DNA of 64,000 nucleotides from Palaemon carinicauda (taxonomy: Eukaryota; Arthropoda; Malacostraca; Decapoda; Palaemonidae), in assembly GCF_036898095.1 (NCBI RefSeq), contig NC_090768.1, positions 51,183,318 to 51,247,317 of the forward strand, read 5' to 3'. Position numbers and translations under genes: made by a program. Below, in pieces: positions 35,066-44,456 of this stretch (positions are counted from its first letter, which is position 1; each line of letters begins with the position of its first letter). The notes under the pieces are model-generated. The model searched no databases. It saw nothing but the letters and a program-made list of their open reading frames with translations, and was not told where the DNA came from.

Positions 35066-35476
35066 GTAGGATGTGTAAATGAGTGGTGTTTCTTATCAAA
35101 TCTATAAATACATTTGCCACCTGTAGTGTGTGTTAGTATTTCTCACTTGTTTGATTTTATTCAGTAATATTTAATAAAGTGCTGTGTTGATGAGGTACAC
35201 TGAGGCTTTTGGATGAGATGCATTTTTAAAGTTATTATAAATGCTAATTACTTCAGATGTCCATCCTGAAGTTTGAAGTAGTTCTATGTGCTTACCAAAA
35301 AAGCATAATTAAATCTTTATTCTGAAATATTTATGAAAAGCATCATTGTTGTAATAGTGTATTTATCTCTGTGCATAAATCTTTCTGCCTCATTATACCT
35401 TAATTCTTGAAAGTGAAACTGTTGATGATTAATATTAGGAGCCAACTACAGAATGCAGTTGGGATTACTATTTGAG

Positions 35477-35649
35477 ATTTTTCAATATTAAACTTACCCG
35501 ATAATCATGTAGCTGTCAACTCCGTTGCCCGACAGAAATCTAAGGAGGGATACGCCAGCTATCACAATACTAGAAGGGGGTGTACTAACAGCGCCACCTG
35601 TGGCCAGGTACTCAAGTACTTCTTGTTGACACCTCCTCAATTATTCCTC
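35477..35649 (+). repeat. DIRS-1 left inverted terminal repeat
   Basis: Begins ATTTTTCAATATTAAAC, ends AATTATTCCTC. Reverse complementary to 42052-42243 except for the outermost 20-40 nt, where the two ends differ, as in known DIRS1-like elements. Confidence 0.93.
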
Positions 35650-35859
35650 TGTCGTGCCTCCGGCTAGACGTTCTGGGATACGCTTATGGTCTTCGAGTTT
35701 ATTCTCGCTTATTTGGTGATGTATTCTCTTTGATTTACGGCTGTCGCATTACTGGAAACCTTCTGATATTAGCTAGATAGCTTTTATTTAATTCAGTTTA
35801 ACGGTTAACGAATTTTTGCTTGTTTTTTGGATCTCCCTTTGACTTCTCTTGAAAACAAA

Positions 35860-38562
35860 ATGTCTGACATTTCGCAAGCCCCCTCCCATAGACGTTGTAG
35901 GTCTTGCAATAGACGTATTCCGAAGGTCTCGGTAGATCCTCACACCGCTTGTTCTGACTGTAGGGACAGACCCTGTCAGTTAGAAAATCGATGTGAGGAA
36001 TGCGCCGGTCTTTCGGAATTGGATTTTGTCCGACTTTTAAAGTATTCTTCTAAGTTAGAGAGAATTAGAGCTAGGAGGAGTTCTTCTCACTCTTCTTTAT
36101 TTTCCTCATCTCATGATCCTCTTCCTGATCCTACCCCTGTAGTGGCTACCCCCGATCCTACTGTGTGCCCTCCGCCTGATATGTCAGTGGTTTTACGTGC
36201 TATTCAGGCTTTAGGCGATAAGGTAGAGTCAGTGGTAAGTGACCATAAGTCTCTGATGGCCGAAGTGAAAGAGTTGAAGGCCAAGAGTGCAGTGGGTGAA
36301 GTTAGTGCCAGTGCTGTGACGAGTGCTAGTGTCGGTGCAGTGCCTTGTGCTAGTGTTAGTGCCAGTGTGGTGCGTGGGGATTTTTCTGTGCGAGCCAGTC
36401 GTTCTCCCAGTCCGGGACCTCTTGCAAGCTCCCAAGCCCAGGGGAGAAGCAATGTCGAAGGGCATAAGGGTTCGGCAGGCCTTGTTAGGCGCACAGAATC
36501 ATCCTCAGTGGTTGCGGGCGTGTCTTCCACAGACCGTCACTCCCACTTGCAGACGATTGAGCCCGTCTTCCGCTCGTCCGCTGATCTTCTCTCGGGGAAG
36601 AAACGTTGGTCTCAGGTCTCTAGACCGCTTAAACGCAGAGTCCAACCCTCGAGTGCTCAGCCAGGTTGCAGTCGTTGGCTCAGCTCTGACTCGCCTCAGT
36701 CTTCTAGCGATTGTACTCCGCCCAAGAGGAGTAAGGTACAACAGAGCTGCACCGGTGGTGCAACCACTGTTATGGCTTTACCTCAGTCTGCTACTGTCTC
36801 TGCTGATCCCAAGTGGTCTATGCTTCAGTCCATGCAAGCTCAGCTTTCGGACCTGATGCGTGAGTGTTGTGCTGAGAGTGCTGCACCTCCTGCACCTGTG
36901 GTGCACCAATCTCCTGCACCCGTTCAGCCTGTGCTGCACCCGCCTGCACCGGTGGTGCACCAACCTCCTGCACCCGTTCAGCCTGTGCCGCACCCGCCTG
37001 CACCGGTGGTGCACCAACTTCCTGCACCCGTTCAGCCTTTGCTGCACCCGCCTGCACCGGTGGTGCACCAACCTCCTGCACCGGTTCAGCCTGTGCTGCA
37101 CCCGCCTGCACTCGCTGCACCCAGTCGCAGCTCCATCTGCCAGGCGTACGATGTTGAACCAGTTTCTGTGTTCACTGTTCCCGGTGTTGTTCAGCATCAG
37201 CCTTCTTTAAGGCAACCTTCAGTTTGGGATCAGGAGGATTACTCCACTCTTCCTCCTCCTCCCCTGGCTGCTCCACCGGCGGTGCAACTCTCGGTGGAGG
37301 TACAACAACCTCTTCCACCTGTGAGTCAGTCTGCTCAGCTGCTGCACCGAGCTCTACCCGTGCACCCTGATCCTGCACCTCAGACATCTCTGCTTGCGGG
37401 AACTTTACCTTGTTCTGCACAGCCTCGATCTCTTCACGCTCCACTCTTACCACAGGAACAGGAACTTGCTGCACCTCCTCCTTCCACCTCTGTTGTTCCT
37501 GCTCGTTCTGACTCTGCGGTTCAGCATTCGTATCCGATCCCGTCGCCTCATTCTGGGGTTGAGATTTCGGATGATGAGGAAGCACACCTTGATCCCTCTT
37601 CGGACGTGGACGAATCCAAACCCTCTCCACAGTCTCTTGATTTTCGCAAGGTCTTGGCTCTTCTCAGGGAGGTTTATCCAGACCATTTTGTCTCAGCTAT
37701 ACCCCGCTCTCCACCATCTGAGTTTTCGCTGGGAGTGCAACAAGCTCAGTCTTCCTATACCAAGCTTGTCCTAGCTAGATCCTCCAAGAGGGCTTTTAGG
37801 ATCTTAGGGGAATGGCTGCAGTCTAAGCAACTTCTTGGCAAGACTTCCTTCATGTTCCCTCCAACGAAGCTCACTTCGAAAGCGAGCGTTTGGTATGCCA
37901 CAGGGGAAGCACCAGGCTTGGGAATACCTGCCTCTGCCCAGGCTGACTTCTCAAGTCTGGTAGACTCGCCTCGAAGATCTGCTATGAGACGCTCAAAAGT
38001 GTGTTGGACCTTCTCGGACTTGGATCACTTGCTTAAAGGAGTGTTTAGAGCTTTTGAAATGTTTAATTTTCTCGACTGGTGCCTGGGGGCCCTCAGCAAG
38101 AAAACCTCCCATACGGACAAAGATTCTGCCATGCTGTTAATGTCATGTATGGATAAGGCCATCAGAGATGGATCGGGCGAGCTAGCGTCCTTGTTTGTCT
38201 CAGGGGTTTTGAAGAAAAGAGAACAGCTGTGTTCTTTCCTTTCCGCCAGCATTACCCCTTGCCAACGTTCACAACTTCTGTTTGCTCCTCTTTCGAAGTT
38301 CATTTTTCCCGAAGAGCTCATTAAAGATTTGTCGGCTGCTTTGATACAGAAGGACACGCACGATCTTGTAGCTTCTTCGGCTCGTAAGTCTAAGGCTTCC
38401 ACCTCAGCCCCTAAGACTTACCGCTCCCCAGTGGCTGATACCCCTGCGACTAGATTCATACCGCCCTTTCGTGGTAGAGCCCCCAGCCGAGGAAGCTCCC
38501 GTCCAGACTCTTACAGAGGCAAGTCCAGGAAAGGATCCAAGCCATCCAAAGGAAAACACTGA
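35860..38562 (+). CDS. DIRS-1 ORF1, gag-like protein
   Basis: 900 codons from ATG 35860; the frame is open slightly upstream but without an ATG. The N-terminus has a Cys-rich, zinc-finger-like cluster (RRCRSCNRR, HTACSDCRDRPC, RCEECAG) at residues about 10-50. A Ser/Ala-rich stretch follows, then a Pro-rich part with four tandem 18-residue repeats (PVVHQPPAPVQPVLHPPA, nucleotides 36895-37110), another Pro-rich segment, an acidic patch (EISDDEEAHLDPSSDVDE), a globular C-terminal third with KVLALLREVYPDHF and a basic tail (RGRAPSRGSSRP, KSRKGSKPSKGKH). It probably coats element RNA or DNA. Its end overlaps the open frame of ORF2. The homology of DIRS ORF1 to retroviral gag is by position, not by clear similarity. 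Confidence 0.85.
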   Translation: MSDISQAPSHRRCRSCNRRIPKVSVDPHTACSDCRDRPCQLENRCEECAGLSELDFVRLLKYSSKLERIRARRSSSHSSLFSSSHDPLPDPTPVVATPDPTVCPPPDMSVVLRAIQALGDKVESVVSDHKSLMAEVKELKAKSAVGEVSASAVTSASVGAVPCASVSASVVRGDFSVRASRSPSPGPLASSQAQGRSNVEGHKGSAGLVRRTESSSVVAGVSSTDRHSHLQTIEPVFRSSADLLSGKKRWSQVSRPLKRRVQPSSAQPGCSRWLSSDSPQSSSDCTPPKRSKVQQSCTGGATTVMALPQSATVSADPKWSMLQSMQAQLSDLMRECCAESAAPPAPVVHQSPAPVQPVLHPPAPVVHQPPAPVQPVPHPPAPVVHQLPAPVQPLLHPPAPVVHQPPAPVQPVLHPPALAAPSRSSICQAYDVEPVSVFTVPGVVQHQPSLRQPSVWDQEDYSTLPPPPLAAPPAVQLSVEVQQPLPPVSQSAQLLHRALPVHPDPAPQTSLLAGTLPCSAQPRSLHAPLLPQEQELAAPPPSTSVVPARSDSAVQHSYPIPSPHSGVEISDDEEAHLDPSSDVDESKPSPQSLDFRKVLALLREVYPDHFVSAIPRSPPSEFSLGVQQAQSSYTKLVLARSSKRAFRILGEWLQSKQLLGKTSFMFPPTKLTSKASVWYATGEAPGLGIPASAQADFSSLVDSPRRSAMRRSKVCWTFSDLDHLLKGVFRAFEMFNFLDWCLGALSKKTSHTDKDSAMLLMSCMDKAIRDGSGELASLFVSGVLKKREQLCSFLSASITPCQRSQLLFAPLSKFIFPEELIKDLSAALIQKDTHDLVASSARKSKASTSAPKTYRSPVADTPATRFIPPFRGRAPSRGSSRPDSYRGKSRKGSKPSKGKH
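36895..37110 (+). repeat. Four 54-bp tandem units inside DIRS-1 ORF1
   Basis: Each unit starts CCGGTGGTGCACCAAC (first unit CCTGTGGTGCACCAAT) and encodes 18 residues, so copy changes keep the frame. Confidence 0.95.
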
Positions 38563-38623
38563 CTCTCCGATTCTCCAGACGACAGTAGGAGCCAGACTCA
38601 AGACCTTCTGGCGAGCTTGGGAG

Positions 38624-40621
38624 ATGAGAGGTGCAGACGCACAGTCTGTCAGTTGGCTGAGGTTCGGTTACAGGATTCCATTCTTCCTTCAACCACCTCT
38701 GACCACTTCGCCCATCAACCTCTCTCCCAACTACAAAGAGGAGGACAAGAGGCTAGCTTTGCACCAGGAGGTGTTGCTTCTTGTGCAGAAGAAGGCTGTG
38801 GTTGTAGTCCGGGACCATCAATCCCCGGGCTTCTACAACCGCCTCTTTCTTGTGGCCAAGAAGACAGGAGGTTGGAGACCTGTGCTGGACGTCAGCGCTC
38901 TCAACGAGTATGTCACCAAGCTGACGTTCACGATGGAGACGACCAAGTCGGTCTTAGCAGCGGTCAGACAGGAGGACTGGATGGTCTCATTGGACTTGAA
39001 AGATGCTTATTTTCACGTTCCGATTCATCCAGACTCCCAACCTTTCCTAAGATTCGTTTTCGGAAAGGTCGTCTACCAATTCCAAGCCCTGTGTTTTGGC
39101 CTAAACACAGCTCCTATGGTCTTTACCCTTCTGATGAGGAATGTAGCCAAATTCCTTCACTTGTCAAACATCAGAGCCTCCCTCTACCTAGACGACTGGC
39201 TGTTGAGAGCCTCCTCGAGTCGTCGTTGTCTGGAGAATCTTCATTGGACTTTAGACCTTATCAGAGACCTGGGTCTATTAGTCAATTTGGAAAAATCTCA
39301 ACTCATTCCCTCACAATCCATCGTGTATCTTGGAATGGAAATTCAGAGTCAGAGTTTTCGGGCTTTTCCATCGGCCCCCAGGATAAGCCAAGCCCTAGAG
39401 TGCATCATGAGCATGCTGAAGAGGAACAGTTGCTCAGTGAGACAGTGGATGAGTCTCACAGGGACTCTCTCGTCCCTAGCCCTGTTTGTCGAGCTGGGCA
39501 GACTCCACCTCCGCCCTCTTCAATTCTACCTTGCAGCTCATTGGGACAAGAGTTCTACCCTGGAAGCAATCTCTATCCCTATCAACCAAGAGATGAAGAC
39601 CACTCTCCTGTGGTGGAAGCACAACCTCCTTCTCAGAGAGGGTCTATCCTTGGCCATTCAGACCCCCAATCTTCATCTCTTCTCAGATGCATCGGACTCG
39701 GGCTGGGGTGCAACCTTGGACGGAAAGGAATGCTCCGGAATGTGGAACGAGGAACAACGATCTCTCCACATCAACTGCAAGGAACTGCTGGCAGTTCATC
39801 TAGCCCTGTTGAACTTCAAGTCTCTCCTGCTAGGCAAAGTGGTGGAGGTGAACTCGGACAACACCACAGCCTTGGCTTACATCTCCAAGCAAGGGGGGAC
39901 CCATTCGAGGAGCCTTTACGAGATCGCAAGGGACCTCCTCATTTGGTCAAGAAGTCTAAACCTCTCTCTAGTCACGAGGTTCATCCAGGGCAATATGAAC
40001 GTGTCAGCAGATCGTCTGAGCAGAAGGAATCAGGTCATTCCCACGGAATGGACCCTCCACAAGAGTGTGTGCAACAGACTTTGGACCTTGTGGGGTCAAC
40101 CTACCATAGATCTGTTTGCCACCTCCATGACCAAGAGACTTCCTCTGTTTTGTTCTCCTGTTCCAGACCCTGCAGCAGTTCATGTGGATGCCTTTCTACT
40201 GAACTGGTCCCATCTCGACCTGTACGCATTCCCTCCGTTCAAGATAATCAACAAGGTTCTGCAGAAATTCGTCTCGCACGAAGGGACACGGCTGACGCTG
40301 GTTGCTCCCCTTTGGCCTGCAAGAGAATGGTTCACAGAGGTACTACAATGGCTAGTAGACTTCCCCAGGACTCTACCTCTAAGAGTGGACCTTCTACGTC
40401 AACCTCACGTAGACAGGTTACATCCAAACCTCCACGCTCTTCAACTGACTGCCTTCAGACTGTCGAAAGATTCGCTAGAGCTCGAGGCTTTTCGAAGGAG
40501 GCAGCCAGGGCTATTGCCAGAGCAAGAAGGGTTTCCACTCGTAGGGTCTACCAGTCTAAATGGGAGGTCTTCCGAAGCTGGTGTAGAGCCAATTCAATAT
40601 CCTCTACCAATACCTCTGTGA
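38624..40621 (+). CDS. DIRS-1 ORF2, reverse transcriptase - RNase H (plus C-terminal domain)
   Basis: The open frame spans 38471-40621; the first ATG at 38624 gives 665 residues. RT motifs, numbered from 38624: SPGFYNRLFLVAKK with GGWRPVLDVSALN, motif A SLDLKDAYFHVPIH (Asp about 124), CFGLNTAPMVF, motif C YLDDWLL (Asp-Asp about 190-191), YLGMEIQS. RNase H: LFSDASDSGWGATL (Asp about 355), INCKELLAVHLALL, VNSDNTTALAYI, NVSADRLSR, so the acidic residues are present. The part beyond (PTIDLFATSMTKRLP, DLYAFPPFKI, LVAPLWPAREWF) sits where DIRS elements carry a Dam-like methyltransferase region; whether it is one is uncertain because no clear D-P-P-Y was seen. It overlaps ORF1's end and the start of ORF3, so expression may need frameshifting or reinitiation. 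Confidence 0.93.
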   Translation: MRGADAQSVSWLRFGYRIPFFLQPPLTTSPINLSPNYKEEDKRLALHQEVLLLVQKKAVVVVRDHQSPGFYNRLFLVAKKTGGWRPVLDVSALNEYVTKLTFTMETTKSVLAAVRQEDWMVSLDLKDAYFHVPIHPDSQPFLRFVFGKVVYQFQALCFGLNTAPMVFTLLMRNVAKFLHLSNIRASLYLDDWLLRASSSRRCLENLHWTLDLIRDLGLLVNLEKSQLIPSQSIVYLGMEIQSQSFRAFPSAPRISQALECIMSMLKRNSCSVRQWMSLTGTLSSLALFVELGRLHLRPLQFYLAAHWDKSSTLEAISIPINQEMKTTLLWWKHNLLLREGLSLAIQTPNLHLFSDASDSGWGATLDGKECSGMWNEEQRSLHINCKELLAVHLALLNFKSLLLGKVVEVNSDNTTALAYISKQGGTHSRSLYEIARDLLIWSRSLNLSLVTRFIQGNMNVSADRLSRRNQVIPTEWTLHKSVCNRLWTLWGQPTIDLFATSMTKRLPLFCSPVPDPAAVHVDAFLLNWSHLDLYAFPPFKIINKVLQKFVSHEGTRLTLVAPLWPAREWFTEVLQWLVDFPRTLPLRVDLLRQPHVDRLHPNLHALQLTAFRLSKDSLELEAFRRRQPGLLPEQEGFPLVGSTSLNGRSSEAGVEPIQYPLPIPL

Positions 40622-41520
40622 CCCAAATAGCTGACTTCCTGCTTCATCTTAGGAATGAGAGATCCCTTTCAGCTCCTACGATTAAGGGATATAGGAGTAT
40701 GTTGGCCTCAGTTCTCCGCCATAGAGGTTTGGACCTCTCTTCCAACAAGGACCTTCAAGACATTCTTAAGTCTTTTGAGACGTCTAAAGATCGTCGTCTT
40801 TCCACCCCAGGCTGGAATTTAGACGTAGTCTTAAGGTTCCTTATGACATCTAGGTTCGAACCTCTCCAGTCAGCTTCATTCAAGGACCTTACCCTCAAGA
40901 CTCTTTTTCTCGTTTGCCTGGCAACAGCTAAGAGAGTCAGTGAGGTTCATGCCTTCAGCAAGAACATTGGTTTCACGACCGAGTCTGCTACATGTTCTTT
41001 CCAGCTTGGATTCCTAGCAAAGAACGAACTTCCTTCACGTCCTTGGCCTAGATCGTTCGAGATACCTAGCCTTGCCAACATGGTAGGTAACGAACTTGAG
41101 AGAGTTCTTTGCCCTGTCAGAGCTCTCAAATATTATCTCAAGAGGTCTAAACCTCTCCGAGGACAGTCAGAAGCCTTATGGTGTGCCATCAGGAAACCCT
41201 CGAGACCCATGTCCAAGAATGGGCTTTCGTATTATATAAGGCTTCTGATCAGAGAAGCACATTCTCACTTAAAGGAGGAAGACCTTGCATTGCTGAAGGT
41301 AAGGACTCACGAAGTAAGAGCCGTAGCTACTTCGATGGCCTTTAATAAAAACCGTTCTCTGCAGAGTGTAATGGATGCAACCTATTGGAGGAGCAAGTCA
41401 GTGTTTGCATCATTTTATCTGAAAGATGTCCAGTCTCTTTACGAGAACTGCTACACCCTGGGACCATTCGTAGCAGCGAGTGCAGTAGTAGGTGAGGGCT
41501 CAGCCACTACATTCCCTTAA
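40348..41520 (+). CDS. DIRS-1 ORF3, tyrosine recombinase
   Basis: The frame containing it is open from about 38617 but shadows ORF2 at first; the ATG at 40348 (or 40327) gives 390 (397) residues. The N-terminal part RRVYQSKWEVFRSWC, IADFLLHLRNERSLS and TIKGYRSMLASVLRH is the core-binding domain. Catalytic residues, numbered from 40348: Arg 196 in TAKRVSEVHAF, His 321 and Arg 324 in THEVRAVATSMAF, Tyr 357 in SVFASFYLKDV. The R...H-x-x-R...Y set is complete, so an active enzyme is plausible. It is thought to insert the circular DNA form of the element into the genome. Overlap with ORF2 is about 270 nt in a different frame, as usual in DIRS1-like elements. The stop is at 41518-41520. Confidence 0.93.
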   Translation: MASRLPQDSTSKSGPSTSTSRRQVTSKPPRSSTDCLQTVERFARARGFSKEAARAIARARRVSTRRVYQSKWEVFRSWCRANSISSTNTSVTQIADFLLHLRNERSLSAPTIKGYRSMLASVLRHRGLDLSSNKDLQDILKSFETSKDRRLSTPGWNLDVVLRFLMTSRFEPLQSASFKDLTLKTLFLVCLATAKRVSEVHAFSKNIGFTTESATCSFQLGFLAKNELPSRPWPRSFEIPSLANMVGNELERVLCPVRALKYYLKRSKPLRGQSEALWCAIRKPSRPMSKNGLSYYIRLLIREAHSHLKEEDLALLKVRTHEVRAVATSMAFNKNRSLQSVMDATYWRSKSVFASFYLKDVQSLYENCYTLGPFVAASAVVGEGSATTFP

Positions 41521-41918
41521 TCCCATAACCTTTTTAACTTTTCTCTTGAATTCTTTTTGTTGTTTTTATGGTTGTTACGGTAGGCTAAGAAGCCTTCCGC
41601 ATCCTTTTGATTTGGCGGGTGGTCAATTCATTCTTGAGAAGCGCCTAGGTTAAAGGTTGTGTAGAGGTCCTTTAGTAGGGGTTGCAGCCCTATATACTTT
41701 AGCACCTTGGGTTGATTCAGCCTCCAAGAGGAACGCTGCGCTCAGTAAGGAAGACGAACTTAAAAAAGAGGCAGAGTAACGGTTCAATTCGACTTCCTTA
41801 CCAGGTACTTATTATTTCATTTGTTATTAGAGATAACTGTTATATGAAATTTGGGGATACTTGGCTATCCTTTAATCTTGTTCACTGGTTTTCACCCACC
41901 CCCCTGGGTGCGAATCAG
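41521..41918 (+). other. DIRS-1 3' non-coding region
   Basis: Between the recombinase stop and the internal complementary region; no motif recognised. Confidence 0.6.
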
Positions 41919-42010
41919 CTACATGATTATCGGGTAAGTTTAATATTGAAAAATGTTATTTTTATTAGTAAAATAAATTTTTGAATATACTTACCCGATA
42001 ATCATGATTT
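41919..42010 (+). repeat. DIRS-1 internal complementary region
   Basis: Reads as the reverse complement of the element's left end (GCTACATGATTATCGGGTAA, GTTTAATATTGAAAAAT) joined directly to the reverse complement of its right end (GTTATTTTTATTAGTAAAAT, TACTTACCCGATAATCATG). In the accepted model this segment guides joining of the two ends into a circle. Confidence 0.93.
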
Positions 42011-42051
42011 AATTGACCCTCCCTTCCTCCCCATAAAGAACCAGTGGGATC

Positions 42052-42243
42052 GAGGAATAATTGAGGAGGTGTCAACAAGAAGTACTTGAGTACCTGGCCA
42101 CAGGTGGCGCTGTTAGTACACCCCCTTCTAGTATTGTGATAGCTGGCGTATCCCTCCTTAGATTTCTGTCGGGCAACGGAGTTGACAGCTACATGATTAT
42201 CGGGTAAGTATATTCAAAAATTTATTTTACTAATAAAAATAAC
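42052..42243 (+). repeat. DIRS-1 right inverted terminal repeat
   Basis: Starts GAGGAATAATTGAGGAGG and ends TTTACTAATAAAAATAAC. Inverted match to 35477-35649. Confidence 0.93.
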
Positions 42244-42524
42244 ATATTATATGATTAGGGATATTTGAGGTATCTTTAGGTAAATACTGATATTTTAAGA
42301 CAGCCTAAGGGATATAGTTAAATATAATCCTGTACCATATTGGGTTTAAAAAAAATTGTTTCAGTAACGTAGAATCTTATCTAAAATTCATAAATTTATT
42401 GACATAATTGTATTTTTCATTGTACTATATAATGTATTGTTTTAAAACTTCAAAAGTTCAATTGGAAAATCAGTTTCTTAATTTGTGGTACTTGAATAGT
42501 CTTCTAGTCCTTTTACATAACTAT

Positions 42525-43976
42525 TTTTGGTGGTTTTAGAAGAGGTAGGGGTTGTATGAATCAGATTTTTACAGTTAGGCAGATATGCGAGAAATATATA
42601 GCAAAAGGTAAGGAGGTGTATGTTGCGTTTATGGATCTGGAGAAAGCATATGATAGAGTTGATAGGGAAGCAATGTGGAATGTGATGAGGTTATATGGAG
42701 TTGGTGGAAGGTTGTTGCAAGCAGTGAAAAGTTTCTACAAAGGTAGTAAAGCATGTGTTAGAATAGGAAATGAAGTGAGCGATTGGTTTCCGGTGAGAGT
42801 GGGGCTGAGACAGGGATGTGTGATGTCGCCGTGGTTGTTTAACTTGTATGTTGATGGAGTGGTGAGAGAGGTGAATGCTCGAGTGCTTGGACGAGGATTA
42901 AAACTGGTAGGCGAGAATGATCATGAATGGGAGGTAAATCAGTTGTTGTTTGCGGATGATACTGTACTGGTAGCAGACACAGAAGAGAAGCTTGACCGAC
43001 TAGTGACAATTTGGAAGGGTGTGTGAGAGAAGGAAGTTGAGGGTTAATGTGGGTAAGAGTAAGGTTATGAGATGTACGAGAAGGGAAGGTGGTGCAAGGT
43101 TGAATGTCATGTTGAATGGAGAGTTACTTGAGGAGGTGGATCAGTTTAAGTACTTGGGGTCTGTTGTTGCAGCAAATGGTGGAGTGGAAGCAGATGTACG
43201 TCAGAGAGTGATTGAAGGTTGCAAAGTGTTGGGGGCAGTTAAGGGAGTAGTAAAAAATAGAGGGTTAGGCATGAATGTAAAGAGAGTTCTATATGAGAAA
43301 GTGATTGTACCAACTGTGATGTATGGATCGGAGTTGTGGGGAATAAAAGTAATGGAGATACAGAAATTGAATGTGTTTGAGATGAAGTGTTTAAGGAGTA
43401 TGGCTGGTGTATCTCGAGTAGATAGGGTTAGGAACGAAGTGGTGAGGGGGAGAACGGGTGTAAGAAATGAGTTAGCGGCTAGAGTGGATATGAATGTGTT
43501 GAGGTGGTTTGGCCATGTTGAGAGAATGGAAAATGGCTGTCTGCTAAAGAAGGTGATGAATGCAAGAGTTGATGGGAGAAGTACAAGTGGAAGGCCAAGG
43601 TTTGGGTGGATGGATGGTGTGAAGAAAGCTCTGGGTGATAGGAGGATAGATGTGAGCGAGGCAAGAGAGCGTGCTAGAAATAGGAATGAATGGCGAGCGA
43701 TTGTGACGCAGTTCCGGTAGGCCCTGCTGCTTCCTCCAGTGCCTTAGATGACCGCGGAGGTAGCAGCAGTAGGGGACTCAGCAGTATGAAGCTTCATCTG
43801 TGGTGGAAATGTGGGAGGTTGGGCTGTGGCACCCTAGCAGTACCAGCTGAACTCAGCTGAGTCCCTGGTTAGGCTGGAGGAACGTAGAGAGTAGAGGTCT
43901 CCTTTTTTGTTTTGTTTCTTGTTGATGTCGGCTACCCCCCAAAATTGGGGGAAGTGCCTTTGGTATATGGATGGAT
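42525..43976 (+). pseudogene. 5'-truncated RTE-like non-LTR retrotransposon with one frameshift
   Basis: The first frame (42528-43026) starts inside the RT domain: FGGFRRGRGCMNQIF, YVAFMDLEKAYDRVD (motif A), VGLRQGCVMSPWLFN and LLFADDTVLVAD (motif C, Asp-Asp intact). Near 43010 the reading shifts to the next frame (43019-43720): RKLRVNVGKSKVM, FKYLGSVVAANGG, VMYGSELWG, VLRWFGHVERM, STSGRPRFGWMDGVKKAL, a typical RT thumb and C-terminus. A non-coding tail follows with GCTGTGGCACCCTAGCAGTA, CCCCCCAAAATTGGGGGAAG and a short (ATGG/GGAT) end at 43970. Endonuclease and 5' RT are missing. Apart from one frameshift the copy is well preserved. Clade assignment is tentative. The same 3' tail recurs at 53158. 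Confidence 0.8.
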
Positions 43977-44456
43977 TTTTGGAGCCATACCACAGTACAG
44001 TTCAGTTTTATATTTATGCTGTTTGTATTTGTGTATCCTCTATAAATAGAAGATGATGAGTAAATTTGCGTAAATATGAAATTATCGTTCCCAACCACAG
44101 CTACAGAAGGTCCTCAACTTGACAAACATTCGGAGATGCAAACAAATGCAACTGAAATAAAAGAAAATCATATATTGCATCAAAAGCTCATAATGAAGTA
44201 CTGTGTAATGAAAACAATACGGGTATTATATAATTTAATGCATTGAGCAAGACAACATTTGCAATATGAAACGGGACTATTTATTGGACCTTTGCAAGCT
44301 GAAAATCGTAAGCATGCGAGTTAGGATAAAATTTGGCGTGCAAAGGGCTTCCTGGAACCTATTATGTTTGTAAGTGGAGGACTTTCTGTATTGTATTCAA
44401 AACATTGACTGGATTATTTCAATATTCAAAATATTAACTTTTGTATGCAATTTCAG

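Larger units (their letters stand above)
35477..42243 (+). mobile_element. DIRS-1: complete DIRS1-like tyrosine-recombinase retrotransposon
   Basis: About 6.77 kb, bounded by inverted terminal repeats (ITRs, 35477-35649 and 42052-42243) and carrying an internal complementary region (about 41919-42010). Order: left ITR, gag-like ORF (35860-38562), RT-RNase H ORF (38624-40621), tyrosine recombinase ORF (about 40348-41520, another frame), internal region, right ITR. The ITRs share 160-odd nt from ACTTACCCGATAATCATG to AATTATTCCTC. All three frames are uninterrupted, so this copy looks young and possibly competent. DIRS elements integrate by recombinase rather than integrase, and no target duplication is visible (left flank ATTTGAG, right flank ATATTAT). 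End positions are within about 3 nt. Confidence 0.93.
35066..44456 (+). other. Intron 2 of the HS3ST-like gene (9.4 kb), filled by retroelements
   Basis: Bounded by GTAGG at 35066 and TTTCAG ending at 44456, phase 0 on both sides. It contains the complete DIRS-1 element in the same orientation as the gene, then an RTE-like 3' fragment. Only about 1.2 kb is free of recognised elements. The neighbouring exons have matching phases, so splicing out the whole region would restore the frame. Confidence 0.8.

Noticed and set aside
36204..38402. Minus-strand frames of 78-152 codons opposite DIRS-1 ORF1
   Set aside because: Antisense shadows of the GC-richer, Pro-rich coding sequence.
38617..40347. 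5' two thirds of the 967-codon frame as part of the recombinase
   Set aside because: It shadows ORF2 in another frame; recombinase similarity starts only near 40400.
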